A stretch of DNA of 64,000 nucleotides, taken from NCBI RefSeq assembly GCF_030052815.1, contig NC_079496.1, positions 69,925,652 to 69,989,651 on the forward strand. Direction: 5' to 3'. Within the stretch, counting starts at the first letter, position 1, and every line of letters begins with the position of its first letter. The position numbers and the translations under genes were made by a program. Positions 47,593 to 59,010 of this stretch are shown piece by piece. The notes beneath the pieces were generated by a model, which was given only the letters and a program-made list of their open reading frames with translations, was not told the origin of the DNA and made no database searches. The DNA comes from Hevea brasiliensis (taxonomy: Eukaryota > Streptophyta > Magnoliopsida > Malpighiales > Euphorbiaceae).

Positions 47593-48554
47593 GCAGAAAA
47601 TCTTTGCTGGTCCCTGAACCCCATCCTCGGAGAGCGCCCACCGATGGTGTGGGTGACCTCTCCTAGGGGTGAGCGTGGCTGGGCCTCGAGGCCGACCACA
47701 GCCTGTGGCTGAGCTGAACTTTGTACAGGAGGACCCTTAAACTTCTTCCCAAATCCAGGGGTGGAACTAGACTGACCTGGTCCCCTCTTCTGCTGTCTCT
47801 CTCTTCTAGTCCACTCACTAATTCTTACTTTTTCAACTCTTATTGCAGCTTCCACTAGCTTGCTAAATTCTGTAATTCCCAAGGCAGTGAGCTGTATCTT
47901 GATATTGTCATTCAGTCCCTCTTCAAATCTCTTGCACCTTTCAGCTTCGTTAGGGACTATTTCCCTTCCATAGCGGCTTAACCGAACAAACTCCTTCTCA
48001 TACTCGGCCACTGACAGCTGTCTCTGTCTCAGATTAATGAACTCTCTTCTTCTCTCTTCCAGGTATACAGTACCCACATATTTCTTCTTGAACTCAGAGA
48101 GGAAGAAGTCCCAAATTCTGACTTGGGCTGCACTTCACTGAACCATGTCCCACCATCCGTAGGCATCGTCTTGTAACAAGGATATAACAGCTTCTAAGTT
48201 CTGCTCTGGGGTGCAGTGGAGTTGTTTTAAGACTCTGCCCGTTCTGTTCAACCAATTCTCGGCTGCAACAGAGTCATCTTCTCTCTTGCCATAGAAATCC
48301 ACTGCCCCAAATTTTCTTAACCTTTCCAGGTGCGATTTCTGCTGTGGAGCTGGTGGTGGTGGTGGTGCTGCTGGCATTACTCCGGCCATTTGTCTGAAGA
48401 AGTCGGCCATTTGTTGGAACATGGCCTGTGGAGGCTGAGCAGGCTCTGCTTGAGCTGGTGGAGCAGATTCTCTCATGCCCCCAGTCTCAGCTGCTGCAGG
48501 TGGAGCATGACTCTCCACTTCCTCCTCAACGGCTCTCTGAGATGAAGGGTCCAT
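47547..48554 (-). pseudogene. gag: A-3 gag
   Basis: The start at 48554 gives MDPSSQRAVEEEVESHAPP. A proline/glutamine tract follows, then KFGAVDFYGKREDDS and LLQDDAYGWWDMVQ, with a frameshift near 48135. The frame 48077-47547 has AEYEKEFVRLSRYGREIVPNEAERCKRF and a QS-rich linker. Another shift near 47590 precedes the knuckle CLRCGSTEHQLRNC (about 47500-47540). The first knuckle's CPYC is disturbed here (CPHRRNG in one frame, WHKGEC in the next). Confidence 0.92.
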
Positions 48555-48663
48555 ATCCTATTCAAAATAAGAAAGATAAACAGATCTGCGTTAGTGTCAC
48601 CTCGACTCTTACAAATGCAATGCATGGTATGGACTCAATCTAGGCCCAGAAACGCCTAAACCG

Positions 48664-48676
48664 TGCTCTGATACCA
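48664..48676 (-). other. A-3 primer-binding site (tRNA-iMet)
   Basis: TGCTCTGATACCA on the plus strand is the complement of TGGTATCAGAGCA, close to the LTR edge at 48682. Confidence 0.93.
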
Positions 48677-48681
48677 CTAAA

Positions 48682-51600
48682 TGTGACACCCCTTACCCGT
48701 GTACAGTATACCCGAGTAAGTAATGCCACACGGTGTACCGGCACACTCTAATATTCCTCAATTAATTTAGACAATGCTTTTGCATATAATTTATGAAATA
48801 CAATTTATTTAAACCATTTATCAAAAGTATCATTCATTTAAGGTTCCGAAAATTTTAAAGAAAATCCGTGAATCTGGCTAAAAATGGAGTAAACCGTTCT
48901 TCGGAACCTGTTAAAAACACTTCCAATATACAATTTCATTCATTCTCAACTCCAATATCATCACAAAACTCAATATCAATATATCAACAATTTTTCAATT
49001 TTAGGTCTCAACAACCTTTTCATTGCTCAAAACATCCCTTTCTCAGGGTTCTCATATATAAACAACCATTAAATACTCAAATTAATACCATACATGACCA
49101 TAAATCTTTATTATTTACAATAAGCTCAAAATACATTACATAAATCCCAAATACATATGAGAAATAAAAATTTAATTACAAAATGACAAAATGACATCTA
49201 GTGTCCTACCAATGCACTGTAGGTGACGAGGTGACACGGACATCAGCGAAGCTGCGGATGGACTCACCCGATCATGATCTACTTGGGCTCGCGATCGGGA
49301 TCTCCAGTACCTACGCGTGGCAAAAGCAACGCGCTAAGCAATAATGCTTAGTGGTGCAATAATATAATAAAAGAAAATAGCAAGAAAATAAATGTGTATA
49401 GAATGTGTATGCTTTCTTTGTTTGGTATTGATATATTCATTGTTTCATTTACGTTGTTCACTTTTATTCATTTGGTTGCCCCAAGTAACCTACACTAGAT
49501 GACTGGACTGGATAACGGGTAAACTGGCACTGGGTACCTAGTACCTCGGGCCGTCACACCATCAGTCACATACGTATCTCCCGGTGTGCAACAGAACAGC
49601 TAACAAGCTGTAAATAATATCCGGCACAAGGCCAAGTCTCAATACAAAGTCAGAATGGCTAAAAGCCATGAAATCACAGAATGAAATTTTTGCCATGTGC
49701 AGTACTACTAACTGAACCCTATTGGCATGCCAAACTATCCAAACCAATCTTGTTAGGTATACTAGGGCATTTGAAACTCTTAAATTTGTCAATTTGTGAA
49801 TTTCAACTTTTTTGGTGTCACTATTCATCATTGGTCAACAAAAATGTTGACTTTTAGAATAAAAATGTGTACATCAACTTTGGCACTCCCAACATACCAC
49901 ATTTGGTGTTTAAAACTTGTTGGCATTAAGTGTTTTTGCCATTCCAAAGTGTAACTCAACACAAACAGATTTTTCAATTTTGGTGAGTTAACTTCACTGT
50001 TCTATTGGACACTGTAACTGTTAGAATTTGAGGAAATGTAAAACATGAAAGTTGTTCCTTATTTTGTCTAGTTGAATTTCCTTTTTTGAATCACTCCATT
50101 TGGAGTTTTGTAGCTCCAGATATGGCTCAAAAACCCAAGCTGTCCGGATATGCATTCTGCAGAAATTTACCATATCTACAGTGCATGAACAGTAAATTGA
50201 GTCACTTGGTTGAATGGGTTCTGGCCATAATTTTGGGTAGGTTCCTTCATGAAAGTTGTTTGTCTATGTCTTAACTTGTTGCTGTAAAAATTTCAGGCCA
50301 ATTGACCAAATCTACAGTGAGTTATGGCCAAATGAACAGTTACTGTTCATTTGGCAAATTCTGCAGAATTCAGTGCAGGGCATCCGGATTGTGGCTGAGT
50401 TTTGACCCTTTTGCTTTGGTCTTTTGGGCATGGTTTCTTCAGCAAAAATGTGCCATTATAAGCCTAGTTTCATGTCCAATTGGCCAAACTTCAATTGGAC
50501 TACCACTGCCCAAGTTATGGCAGTGCAAAGGGACTGAAATTTCAGTCCCTACGCTGCTGTCCATAGGGCAGCCTACAACCTCACCTTGCCATAGTGTTTT
50601 TCAGTCCCATTTATGGTCAACACATCTAAAATGGTCACTAATTGACCATTACAATGTGCCCTAACAATTTCCTAAGCCAGGTCACACTTTCACCTTTCCA
50701 AACCCTAATTTCCATATCAATATTTACAACATGCTTTAATTAACTATCTCATTCCATAATCACATGCATACATGGTTTAATCTTGATCTCTAGTCCACTT
50801 TAAGTCCATCAAAACACTCATTCCTTTTTATTCAATAGGGCTTCCGAAACCTAGGGCATGGATAGACATAGATTTCATTCATTTTAGTCACAAATTCCTA
50901 CTTATTCCAAGTCTCTAACATAGAATTTAAAAAGCTTTAGATGTATATATGCACTAACCTTGTTTGGGCAGAATTTTCCCAAGCAATTCCTTCACTTTCT
51001 TGGCTTTTCTTGGCTGCCAAAGGCTTTAGCAAGGTGCTAGGGCAAGTTTTAGTGAAGCTAGGTTAGGATTTTATGGTGAGACAAGGTAGGAAATCAAGCT
51101 TGCTTGGTTGAGCTCCAATGGAGGGTGGAAGGGAAGGGTTCACGTTTTGGTGGAGAAGAAGGAGAAGAAGAGCAGCTGGTTTTTAATTCCTTTAGCCCAT
51201 TTTTAGTCTCTTTTATTGGTTAACTAATTGGTTATTTTATTGTGATTGGAGGAAATTTTTAAATGACATCATAATTTGTCATAATTTGCTTTTTATTTCA
51301 TTTTTCTTTTCTTTTCTTTTCTACCACATTTCAATTTAATTTTTAGCAATATTTATTCATATTTTGAGTCATAATAATTATTTACTTAACTGGACAAGTC
51401 GGCCAAAATTCACCTCTGAAGGCGAATTGACCAAAATGCCCTCCGTTTGGCTTAACGGGTCAAAATTGGCTGTACCGATTGAAAAATTTTTCTAGGTATT
51501 TTCTTGGCATTCTAATGCCATGGGAACCTCAATTACCCTTCTCTGGAGTCCCAAAAATTATTTTATAATTTTTCCCCCGGGTCTAGGGCTCCTCGTTGCG

Positions 51601-51824
51601 AGAACCGCAACTTCCCTCCGGTTACCCATCGCTAAGGCACCGGCTCGTTTAACTTGATTGTATTTTATTTCTAAAATTTTTACTAAATTTTTCTTGTTAA
51701 TATTTGATTTAATTATGGTTCCTAACTTTAGTTTGAATATTTTTCCGGACATTCTAGCTGTCCGGACCGACACCGGTCACCGGAACAGTAGGATGTACGG
51801 AGTGGTTATCGGGAGGGTGTTACA
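48682..51824 (-). repeat. A-3 5' LTR (3,143 bp)
   Basis: It pairs with 40787-43931 and is followed by CTCAT. It has the same inverted AATGGTCA/TGACCATT repeat at 50630-50650. No gene. Confidence 0.95.
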
Positions 51825-53370
51825 CTCATCCTATGTCTAATTAAATTGTTTAATTAGAATTTTAATCACACAATTAAATTATGATTCAAATCAGAATTTT
51901 AAAAATTGTTTGAATGTGATTCAAATCTGAATTTTAAAAGTTGTTTGAATGTGATTCAAATCTGAATTTTTAAAGTTGTTTTAATCATATTTAAATCTAA
52001 TTTTTTAAAATTGATTGAATAAAATTCAGATCTGAATTTTTAAAAAATGTTTGAATGTGATTCAAATCTGATTTTTTAAAAAAATGTTTGAATGTGATTC
52101 AAATCTGAATTTTTAAATTTGTTTGAATGAGATTCAAATCTGAATTTTTAAATTTATTTGAATCATATTCAAATCTGGATTTTTAAGTTGAATATGAGAT
52201 ATTCAATTTAATTTAAGTATGTATGTTTTATTTAATTGTTAAATAGTGATATGCATGATGGATGATCATGGACTATAAAAGACCAATGTGATTGGATTTA
52301 TTTCTTTTATGTTTCTTTGGGATTGTAAATTAATTAATTTATTTTAATTTATTTTGGACATGTATTATTAAGTTTGTAATAATTTTTAGGTTGTAATTTC
52401 ATTTTTTTAAGTTCTTGTAAATTCGCCTTGGTATGCCAAGGATTACCATGTAATATTGGATTGCAAGAAGTTCAAGGAGGTCAAGAGCATTGGTGGGACC
52501 AGTGGGAGGAATTCAAGATCAAGTGTTGATTATGTACTCCTTCAGCAACTCTGGTAAAATGAATGAATGAATGAAATGCACCTAGGAATGCCCTGATTCA
52601 ATTCTTGGTGGCTCAGAATTGAATCCCTTAGAAAGTCCATGATCATACCATATTTATTGCTTATCCATGAATGCATAAGATGTATGGGAGTGTATGCTAT
52701 TATATGATATATGCATGCTAATTGGATAATGTGCAAAGTGAGACCTTAATAGTAATTAGAATGGCTATAAAATCTTCCAAACAAATGATTAAGTTGGAAA
52801 TGCTATAATTAAAGTAATTATAACATAGGCCCTCCATTAGGGCAATTATTTTAAGAAATTTTAAATAGTTGCATAAGATGCAATTAATTTAAGAGATTTT
52901 CTTAAGAATAATTGTTAAGCATGAGATGTTGTAAATATGTAAATGGTTTAGTGGCCAATATTGGATGTACCTGAGGACATTAAAATTATTTGCATAATTA
53001 CTGGCTCAATGGGATCAACTTAACTAATGCAAGATAAGTCAATAATGGATGTACCTGAGATTTTGAGCATTAGGGGCTAGGTAAAGGATTGAACCTCACA
53101 TGAGATGTGATGGGCAAGGAGTTACTCACTTATAGTTTATTGTAATTCCAATAATGGATGTACCTGAGGATGATCAATAGAATTATAAGAATTCAATCAC
53201 CCACTAGAAATCCATCCAACTAGGATTTCCGTTTTCTACTTTGGAAGTGTAGGATTCGCTAAGTTAGTGTGAGGACCAATTTGATTAAAAGACCATAATC
53301 ATTTTGGTTAATTACATGATACATTTACTAATTAATCTGGTTATTTTCTGCGATTAATTTTACGATAAAA
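51825..53370 (+). other. C-1 untranslated leader, second part
   Basis: About 1.5 kb between the A-3 target duplication and the gag ATG, with no open frame. It holds a tandem array (51880-52200) and three dispersed copies of GGATGTACCTGAG at 52963, 53047 and 53156. Confidence 0.85.
51880..52200 (+). repeat. About 35-bp tandem repeat array in C-1 leader
   Basis: About nine imperfect units built on GATTCAAATCTGAATTTTTA, then AAATTGTTTGAATGT, spaced 33-37 bp. Units start near 51882, 51917, 51953, 51988, 52022, 52058, 52095, 52131 and 52166. Confidence 0.85.
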
Positions 53371-54180
53371 ATGAGCACAAAACAACCACCACCATCCAAT
53401 ATCCTTGCAAGCATACTTGATCACAATAGGTTGACAGGACCTAATCATACGATTGGCTAAGAAATTAGAAACTTGTCCTGAACCTTAAACATATAGGATA
53501 TGTTCTAGATTCAAATGTTCCTGGTCCCTTACCTCCAGAGGCCACACAAGAGGAATATGAAACTTTGGACAAGTGGAAGGAGCATGATATGAGAGCTAAG
53601 TGTTACATGCTTGCTTCCATGAGTAATGAGTTCTGAAGCAACATGAGAATATGCAGTGCAGTGAGATCCTCCTTCACCTACAAGAGTTGTATGGTGAGCA
53701 CAAAGAGAATGCTAGGTATGAGATATCTAGACACTATTCCATATGAGGATTTACGAGGGCGAGAATGTTGGGGATCATGTCCACAAGATGATTGGTGATT
53801 GAGCGCTTGGAACATCTTGACTTCAACATGGATTTCCAACTACAGACGGATTTGATCCTTGATCCTTCACCGAGTCTTTTGGGAATTTTGTGACAAATTT
53901 CCATATGACTAAACAGGAATGCACCTTAGCTGGTTTACTCAACATGCTGGTTATTGCCCAAAAGAATATGCCGGGCAATAAAGGAAAAAAGGTAGCTTTG
54001 ATTGCATCTTCTTCTGCTGGAAAGTCCAACAAGAAGAAGGACAATACGAAAAAGAAATCTCAGATTCCTGGTCCTTCTAAGAAAATAGCTAAATAGAAAA
54101 GGAAGACCAAAGCTGACAAAGGCAAAGGAAAGCGTTTCCACTGCCAATAGGAAAGTGTTTCCATTGCCAGTAAGAAAGTA
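53371..54180 (+). pseudogene. gag: C-1 gag remnant
   Basis: ATG at 53371 starts MSTKQPPPSNILASILDHNR, typical of copia gag, but the frame is broken by stops (first after HTIG, about 53455) and shifts. Recognisable pieces: HMRIYEGENVGDHVHKMIG (about 53730-53795), then NFVTNFHMTKQECTLAGLLN and a KSNKKKDNTKKKS basic stretch in an open frame to 54096. The zinc-knuckle start KGKGKRFHC (about 54115-54145) is cut short and followed by near-copies of itself. Confidence 0.82.
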
Positions 54181-55099
54181 TTTCCACTGGCCAGAGTATA
54201 GCAATCTAAATGAATGCAATGCCATGGTGAAAACCAACTCAAGTTTAAAATATATTTGGCACTTAAGGTTATGTCATGTTGCAGAAGATAGGATTGCAAA
54301 ACTGGAGAAAATGTGTATTTTATCCTCATTGGGCTCTGAGCCTACTCCAACTTGTGAATCTTGCCTTCAAGGCAAAATGACTAGATCACCCTTTGTTGGA
54401 CTAGGGCTAAGAGCTGAAAATATTTTGAAGCTAATACATAGTGATGTATGTGGTCCATTTAAAGAAATGGCTAGAGGGGGTTTTCATTATTTTATTACCT
54501 TTACTGATGATAAATCAAGGTTTGGGTATTTGTATTTGATGAAATACAAACATGAATCCTTTGAAAAGTTTAAGGAATTTAAATCTGAAGTAGAAAATCA
54601 AACAGGAAAGAGTATTAAAGCTCTTTGATCAGATCGTGGAGGTGAATATTTGAGTACTGAATTTGATGAATACTTGAGAGAGCATGGCATTGTTTCTCAG
54701 CTGACTCCTCCAGGAACGCCACAACTGAATGGTGTATCTGAAAGGAGAAATCGTACCCTATTGGATATGGTACGTAGTATGATGAGCTATACTAATATGC
54801 CAATCTTCTTTTGGGGATTTGCATTAGAATCAGCTTTGTATATTCTGAATAGGATTCTATCAAAATCAGTTTCTTCCACACCTTATGACATATGGCATGG
54901 AAGAAAACCAAGTCTTAAGCATGTTAAGATTTGGGGTTGTCTAGCTTATATTAAAAAGCTAAACACTGATAAATTGGAGACCAGATCAGAAAAAGGTCGA
55001 TTTGTTAGATATCCAAAAGATAGTTTTGGATATTATTTTTATTTGCCTACTTCACAAAAGGTTGTGATAAGTAGAGATGCCACATTTCTTGAACAATAG
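54155..55099 (+). pseudogene. pol: C-1 integrase (pre-integrase and core), protease absent
   Basis: The GAG-pre-integrase zinc region (WHLRLCHVAEDRIAKLEKM, CESCLQGKM) is followed by core motifs LIHSDVCGP, SDRGGEYLS and NGVSERRNRTL carrying the DDE triad. One stop at 54626 replaces an Arg (CGA to TGA) before SDRGGEY, and one at 55097 follows FLEQ. The frame is otherwise continuous with RT. Between gag and WHLRLCH there is no DSG-type protease motif, and the space is too short for the domain. Confidence 0.92.
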
Positions 55100-55141
55100 T
55101 TTGTTAAAGAAGGAGGCAAAAGAAGGCAAATAGATTTAGAA

Positions 55142-56104
55142 TTGGAGAATTCTGACCAACCAACAGATCAGATGGATATAGATCCATCCAGTCAACCTAT
55201 ACCCGCTGATGAAACATATACAGCTGTTCCTCGTAGAACAACCAGGGTATCTCGCCCACCAGTGAGATATGGTTTTCTTCATGAAGAAGAACAAGAGTTG
55301 TCTACTCATGAAGAAGTAGATCATGGAGATGATCCACTTACTTATGAAGAAGCTATATCAGATATAGACTCTTCAAAATGGATTGATGCTATGAAATCCG
55401 AGATTGATTCCATGTATAAGAATCAAGTTTGGGATCTTGTTGACCCACCTGAAGGTATTGTACCTATAGGGAACAAATGGGTTTTCAAGAAGAAAATTGG
55501 TTCTGATGGAAAGGTAGAGACCTATAAGGCAAGGCTAGTAGCGAAAGGGTTTCGCCAAAGGCAAGGAATCGACTATGAGGAGACTTTCTGCTTTGTTGCC
55601 ATGCTTAAATCAATTAGGATTTTATTAGCAATAGCTGCATACTATGATTATGAGATTTGGCAGATGGATGTCAAAACAGCTTTTCTCAATGGATACATTG
55701 AAGAAAACATTTTCATGGAACAACCTAGGGGTTTTGATTCCTAAGATAGTTCCAAGGTATGCAAGCTAAAGCGATCCATTTATGGGTTGAAACAAGCTTT
55801 GAGGAGTTGGAACATCCGTTTTGATGAAGCCATTAAATACTTTGGTTTTATCAAAAATGAGGATGAGCCATGTGTATATAAGAAGGTTAGTGACAGTGCT
55901 ATCACTTTCCTTGTCTTATATGTGGATGACATACTGTTGATGGGTAATGACACAGGTATAAAGGTATGGTTTTCAAATACATTCTCCATGAAAGACTTAG
56001 GGGAGGCAACCTATATTCTTGGGATTCGCATCTATAGAGATAGAGCGAAAAGAATAATTGGTTTATCCCAAAGTCTATATGGAAAAGGTGTTAAAGAGGT
56101 TTAA
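55142..56104 (+). pseudogene. pol: C-1 reverse transcriptase
   Basis: Copia RT motifs in one frame: YEEAISDIDSSKWIDAMKSE, NKWVFKKKIGSDGKVETYKA, WQMDVKTAFLNGYIEE (about 55660-55710) and intact LYVDDILLMGND (about 55917-55950). A stop at 55742 (CAA to TAA before DSSKVCKL) and a frameshift near 56075 (QSLY|MEKV) break it. Confidence 0.93.
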
Positions 56105-56891
56105 CATGCTTGATTCCAAGAGAGGATTGTTACCAGTGAGACATGGTATCCACCTTTCTAAAGAGATGTCTCCAAAGACACCTAAAGAAAGAGATAAGAT
56201 GGCCAGGATTCCATATGCTTTGGCTATTGGAAGTTTAATGTATGCAATGTTGTGTACTAGGCCGGATATCGCATATGCTGTTAGTTTGACTAGCAGGTAT
56301 CAATCCAATCCAGGTTTGGAACACTGGATAGCTGTCAAGAATATCCTTAAGTACTTAAGAAGAACTAAGCATTTATTCTTGATTTATGGAGGTGGAGACT
56401 TGCAATTGGATGGTTATACTGATTCTGATTTCCAATCAGATATCGATGATAGAAAGTCTACCTCTGGATATGTGTTCATTTGTAATGGAGGTGCAGTTAG
56501 TTGGAAGAGTTCCAAACAGAGCACGACTGCAGATTCCACTACACAGGCTGAGTATATTGCTGCATCAGATGCTGCAAAGGAAGCTGTTTGGCTAAAGAAG
56601 TTCGTGACAGAACTTACAGTAGTTCCTTCCATTGAGTCAGCAGTTTCACTACACTGTGATAATAATGGAGCAGTCATACAGGCTAAGGAACTAAGGTCTC
56701 ACCCAAAATCCAAACACATAGAAAGGCACTACCATATTATCAGAGATATAGTTGGGCAAGGCGATATAGCCATGCAGAAAATAGCATCAGCTGAAAATCC
56801 AGCTGATCCATTTACTAAGCCTATGTCACAGACTCAGTTAGACCGACATCTTGAGAAGATAGGTCAAAGATATTGTAATGAATGGCTCTAG
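56058..56891 (+). pseudogene. pol: C-1 RT thumb and RNase H
   Basis: Open from the frameshift to the natural end at 56891. It includes YALAIGSLMYAMLCTRPDIA, then RNase H motifs GYTDSDFQSDIDDRKSTSGY, TTQAEYIAASDAAKEAVWL, LHCDNNGAV and HPKSKHIERHYHIIRDIV. The C-terminus NPADPFTKPM is typical of copia. The domain itself looks undamaged. Confidence 0.94.
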
Positions 56892-56905
56892 TGCTAGTGG
56901 GAGAT
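56892..56905 (+). other. C-1 polypurine tract
   Basis: TGCTAGTGGGAGAT sits just after the pol stop and directly before the 3' LTR; the GTGGGAGA core is the likely primer. Confidence 0.8.
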
Positions 56906-59010
56906 TGTTAATAGTATGCCCTAGAGCATATCATTTAGTATGTATCTTGTACATATTTTATTAATAAAAGGCATTTCCACTTTTCCGTTTACATAATATA
57001 TTTATGTGTAATAGAAAAGGTCCATTGATATTTTGTTAAAAATATTATTCTTAAGTTGTTAAGAATATGAGTGACAATATTTCTAGCACAAAGTATCATA
57101 AATAGGTTCACAATCGAGGATACTTCATAACAAGGACATGACTTATCTAGAAAGATTGTATTCATATTTGTTCCCAAGTTATTTATATGAGATATAAATA
57201 AGATGGAATGGTGAGTCTCATGCCATATAACAAATATGATAGGCACTTATAAATGATAAGTAGGCCGAACCAGTGACACTTATGACAAGCACATGGAGTT
57301 TACTCTTGTCAATGTTTTGTCATAAATCATATCAGTGCATATAATCTTTAGACCTGAGATAGCACAGTTATCTTGTATATAGGTAGTTTGAGTTTGATAC
57401 TGCTTTCATACTTGTACTATGTATGGGTATATGGGCATGTGCTGGCTCTTACTAGTTATATATGGAGGTAGGTGTTGATCAAGATGGAATCTGTTCCTCT
57501 AAGTAAATAGAGAAAAAATCCTATGTTCATTTAATTGTTCTTTATGTTTCAAGTTCCTGGCCAGGACAGATAGATTTATTCATAAAAGAGTTTCTGATGA
57601 GAAAATCTTTTAATCAAGAACTGGAATTAAAAGAGAATATAATATTCATAGCAAATGGAGTTTGACATAAACCATGACTCCAGCTTGAGTTGGGATTTTG
57701 TAACAGAGAGATTCTAGTGCATGGTAACATATGATTATAGGTTCATTTAAGGTAAACCTTATTACTAATTGGGTGGCCATGACATACTATGCTAGGTGTT
57801 AACCATGGTCTATGAGGTGCATAAAATGATTTACAGAAATCATTTATGGTAAGAAAGAGTTCTGATGATATCAAGAGTTGATATCGTGTCTCATTGCCAA
57901 TTAGTGATGAGCCTAGTAAGTCACACACATACACAAGTTATCACCTATTTAAATATGATTTAATTAATTAATTAAAGAGTTTAATTGATTAATTAAATAG
58001 GTTTGGTTTGCAATTAAATTGCAAAGTCCCTAGCATGACTTGAAACCAAATCTAGATTATTGGATGGGTAGTATAAATTAAATTTATATTTAAAGTGTTT
58101 AAATATGAATTTAATTAATGAGAAATTAATTAATAGAGATTAATTAATTAATTTATATTTGATATAAATTGATTAGAAGAAGAAAAATAATTATTTTGGG
58201 TTGAGAACTCAAAATTAAGACACAAGGGCATTTTGGTCATTTCACAGCGTGACACGTGGCACCATGAGATGGTGACACATGGGATTACACATAAGCTTGC
58301 CAAATTTTTTTTAATCATGTAAGATGATTAAAATCAAGATTAAATATAGGTTTGACACTTGGCACAATGTGATTGGGTCACTTAAACCTAGAGCTAATCA
58401 AAGCGTGACACGTGGCAAGGGTTTAATGTGTTAACCTAGCTATTTAAGTGTGGTTATGAAAAAAAAAATAACCAGCAGCCACTCCTCTCCTTTGTCACGC
58501 CACTTTGAGGCTTTTCATCTATTCTTCTTCATCTCTCATCAATTCAAAGAGATTAGCCATCAATCTCTTGAATTAAGAACACTAGAAATTGTTTCTAGTG
58601 TCCTGTTTACATCTCTAATCTCTTAAAAGGCAAAACTTGAATTTCTAATTAATAGAAAAAGCTTTAGAAGCTGTTCAAGAGCTGCCATAGGTGTTCTTGG
58701 TGTGGACAAGCTAGAGGGACAACATCTGGTGTCCTGAAGACGAATCTCAAAGGCGCAGACACGCTGCAGTGCATCAAGATGTTAGTGTAATCGTTCTTGA
58801 TTTAATCTAGGGTTCTAAAATTAATCTGATTAATTTTAAAATCTTAAATGGCAAATACAGATCCAAAAACATATTAAAAGAGTTTTAATATGTTGTTTAT
58901 TATTGAAATCAAATAGATAAAAATAAATCTTGCATGATGCATGTGACCCTAGGTGAAAATTTTTTAATTCAATGGTATAAACTTGAGTTTTTCACGCTTC
59001 CGTTCCTTCA
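56906..59010 (+). repeat. C-1 3' LTR (2,105 bp)
   Basis: Same length and ends as the 5' copy, followed by TGTTA. It has two ABRE-like ACACGTGGC motifs (58252-58260, 58408-58416) upstream of TATTTAAG (58441-58448). No gene. Confidence 0.96.
58252..58448 (+). promoter_or_regulatory. C-1 3' LTR promoter: two ABRE/G-box sites and TATA
   Basis: Two copies of GTGACACGTGGCA lie about 190 and 33 bp upstream of the TATA box. ACACGTGGC is the known bZIP-bound, ABA-responsive form. Function is inferred. Confidence 0.55.

Larger units (their letters stand above)
40787..51824 (-). mobile_element. Ty3/gypsy chromovirus A-3, deepest and youngest on its branch
   Basis: This full-length minus-strand element lies between CTCAT repeats (40782-40786, 51825-51829), with LTRs of 3,145 and 3,143 bp that are almost identical outside a few patches. 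By nesting it is younger than C-1, B-2, B-1 and A-2. It lacks the integrase intron of A-1 and A-2. Its coding frames are broken mainly by small indels rather than nonsense codons. Confidence 0.96.
38470..59010 (+). mobile_element. Ty1/copia element C-1, interrupted by A-3
   Basis: Two 2,105-bp LTRs start TGTTA and end CCTTCA, with TGTTA target duplications at 38465-38469 and 59011-59015. The interior is split by A-3 after 40786. Domain order integrase, RT, RNase H marks it as Ty1/copia. Protease is missing and the coding frame has three stops and a frameshift. LTR copies are very alike, so the insertion is fairly recent. Confidence 0.96.

Noticed and set aside
51880..52200. CRISPR-like array
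   Set aside because: Units are contiguous imperfect tandem repeats without unique spacers, inside a plant retrotransposon leader.
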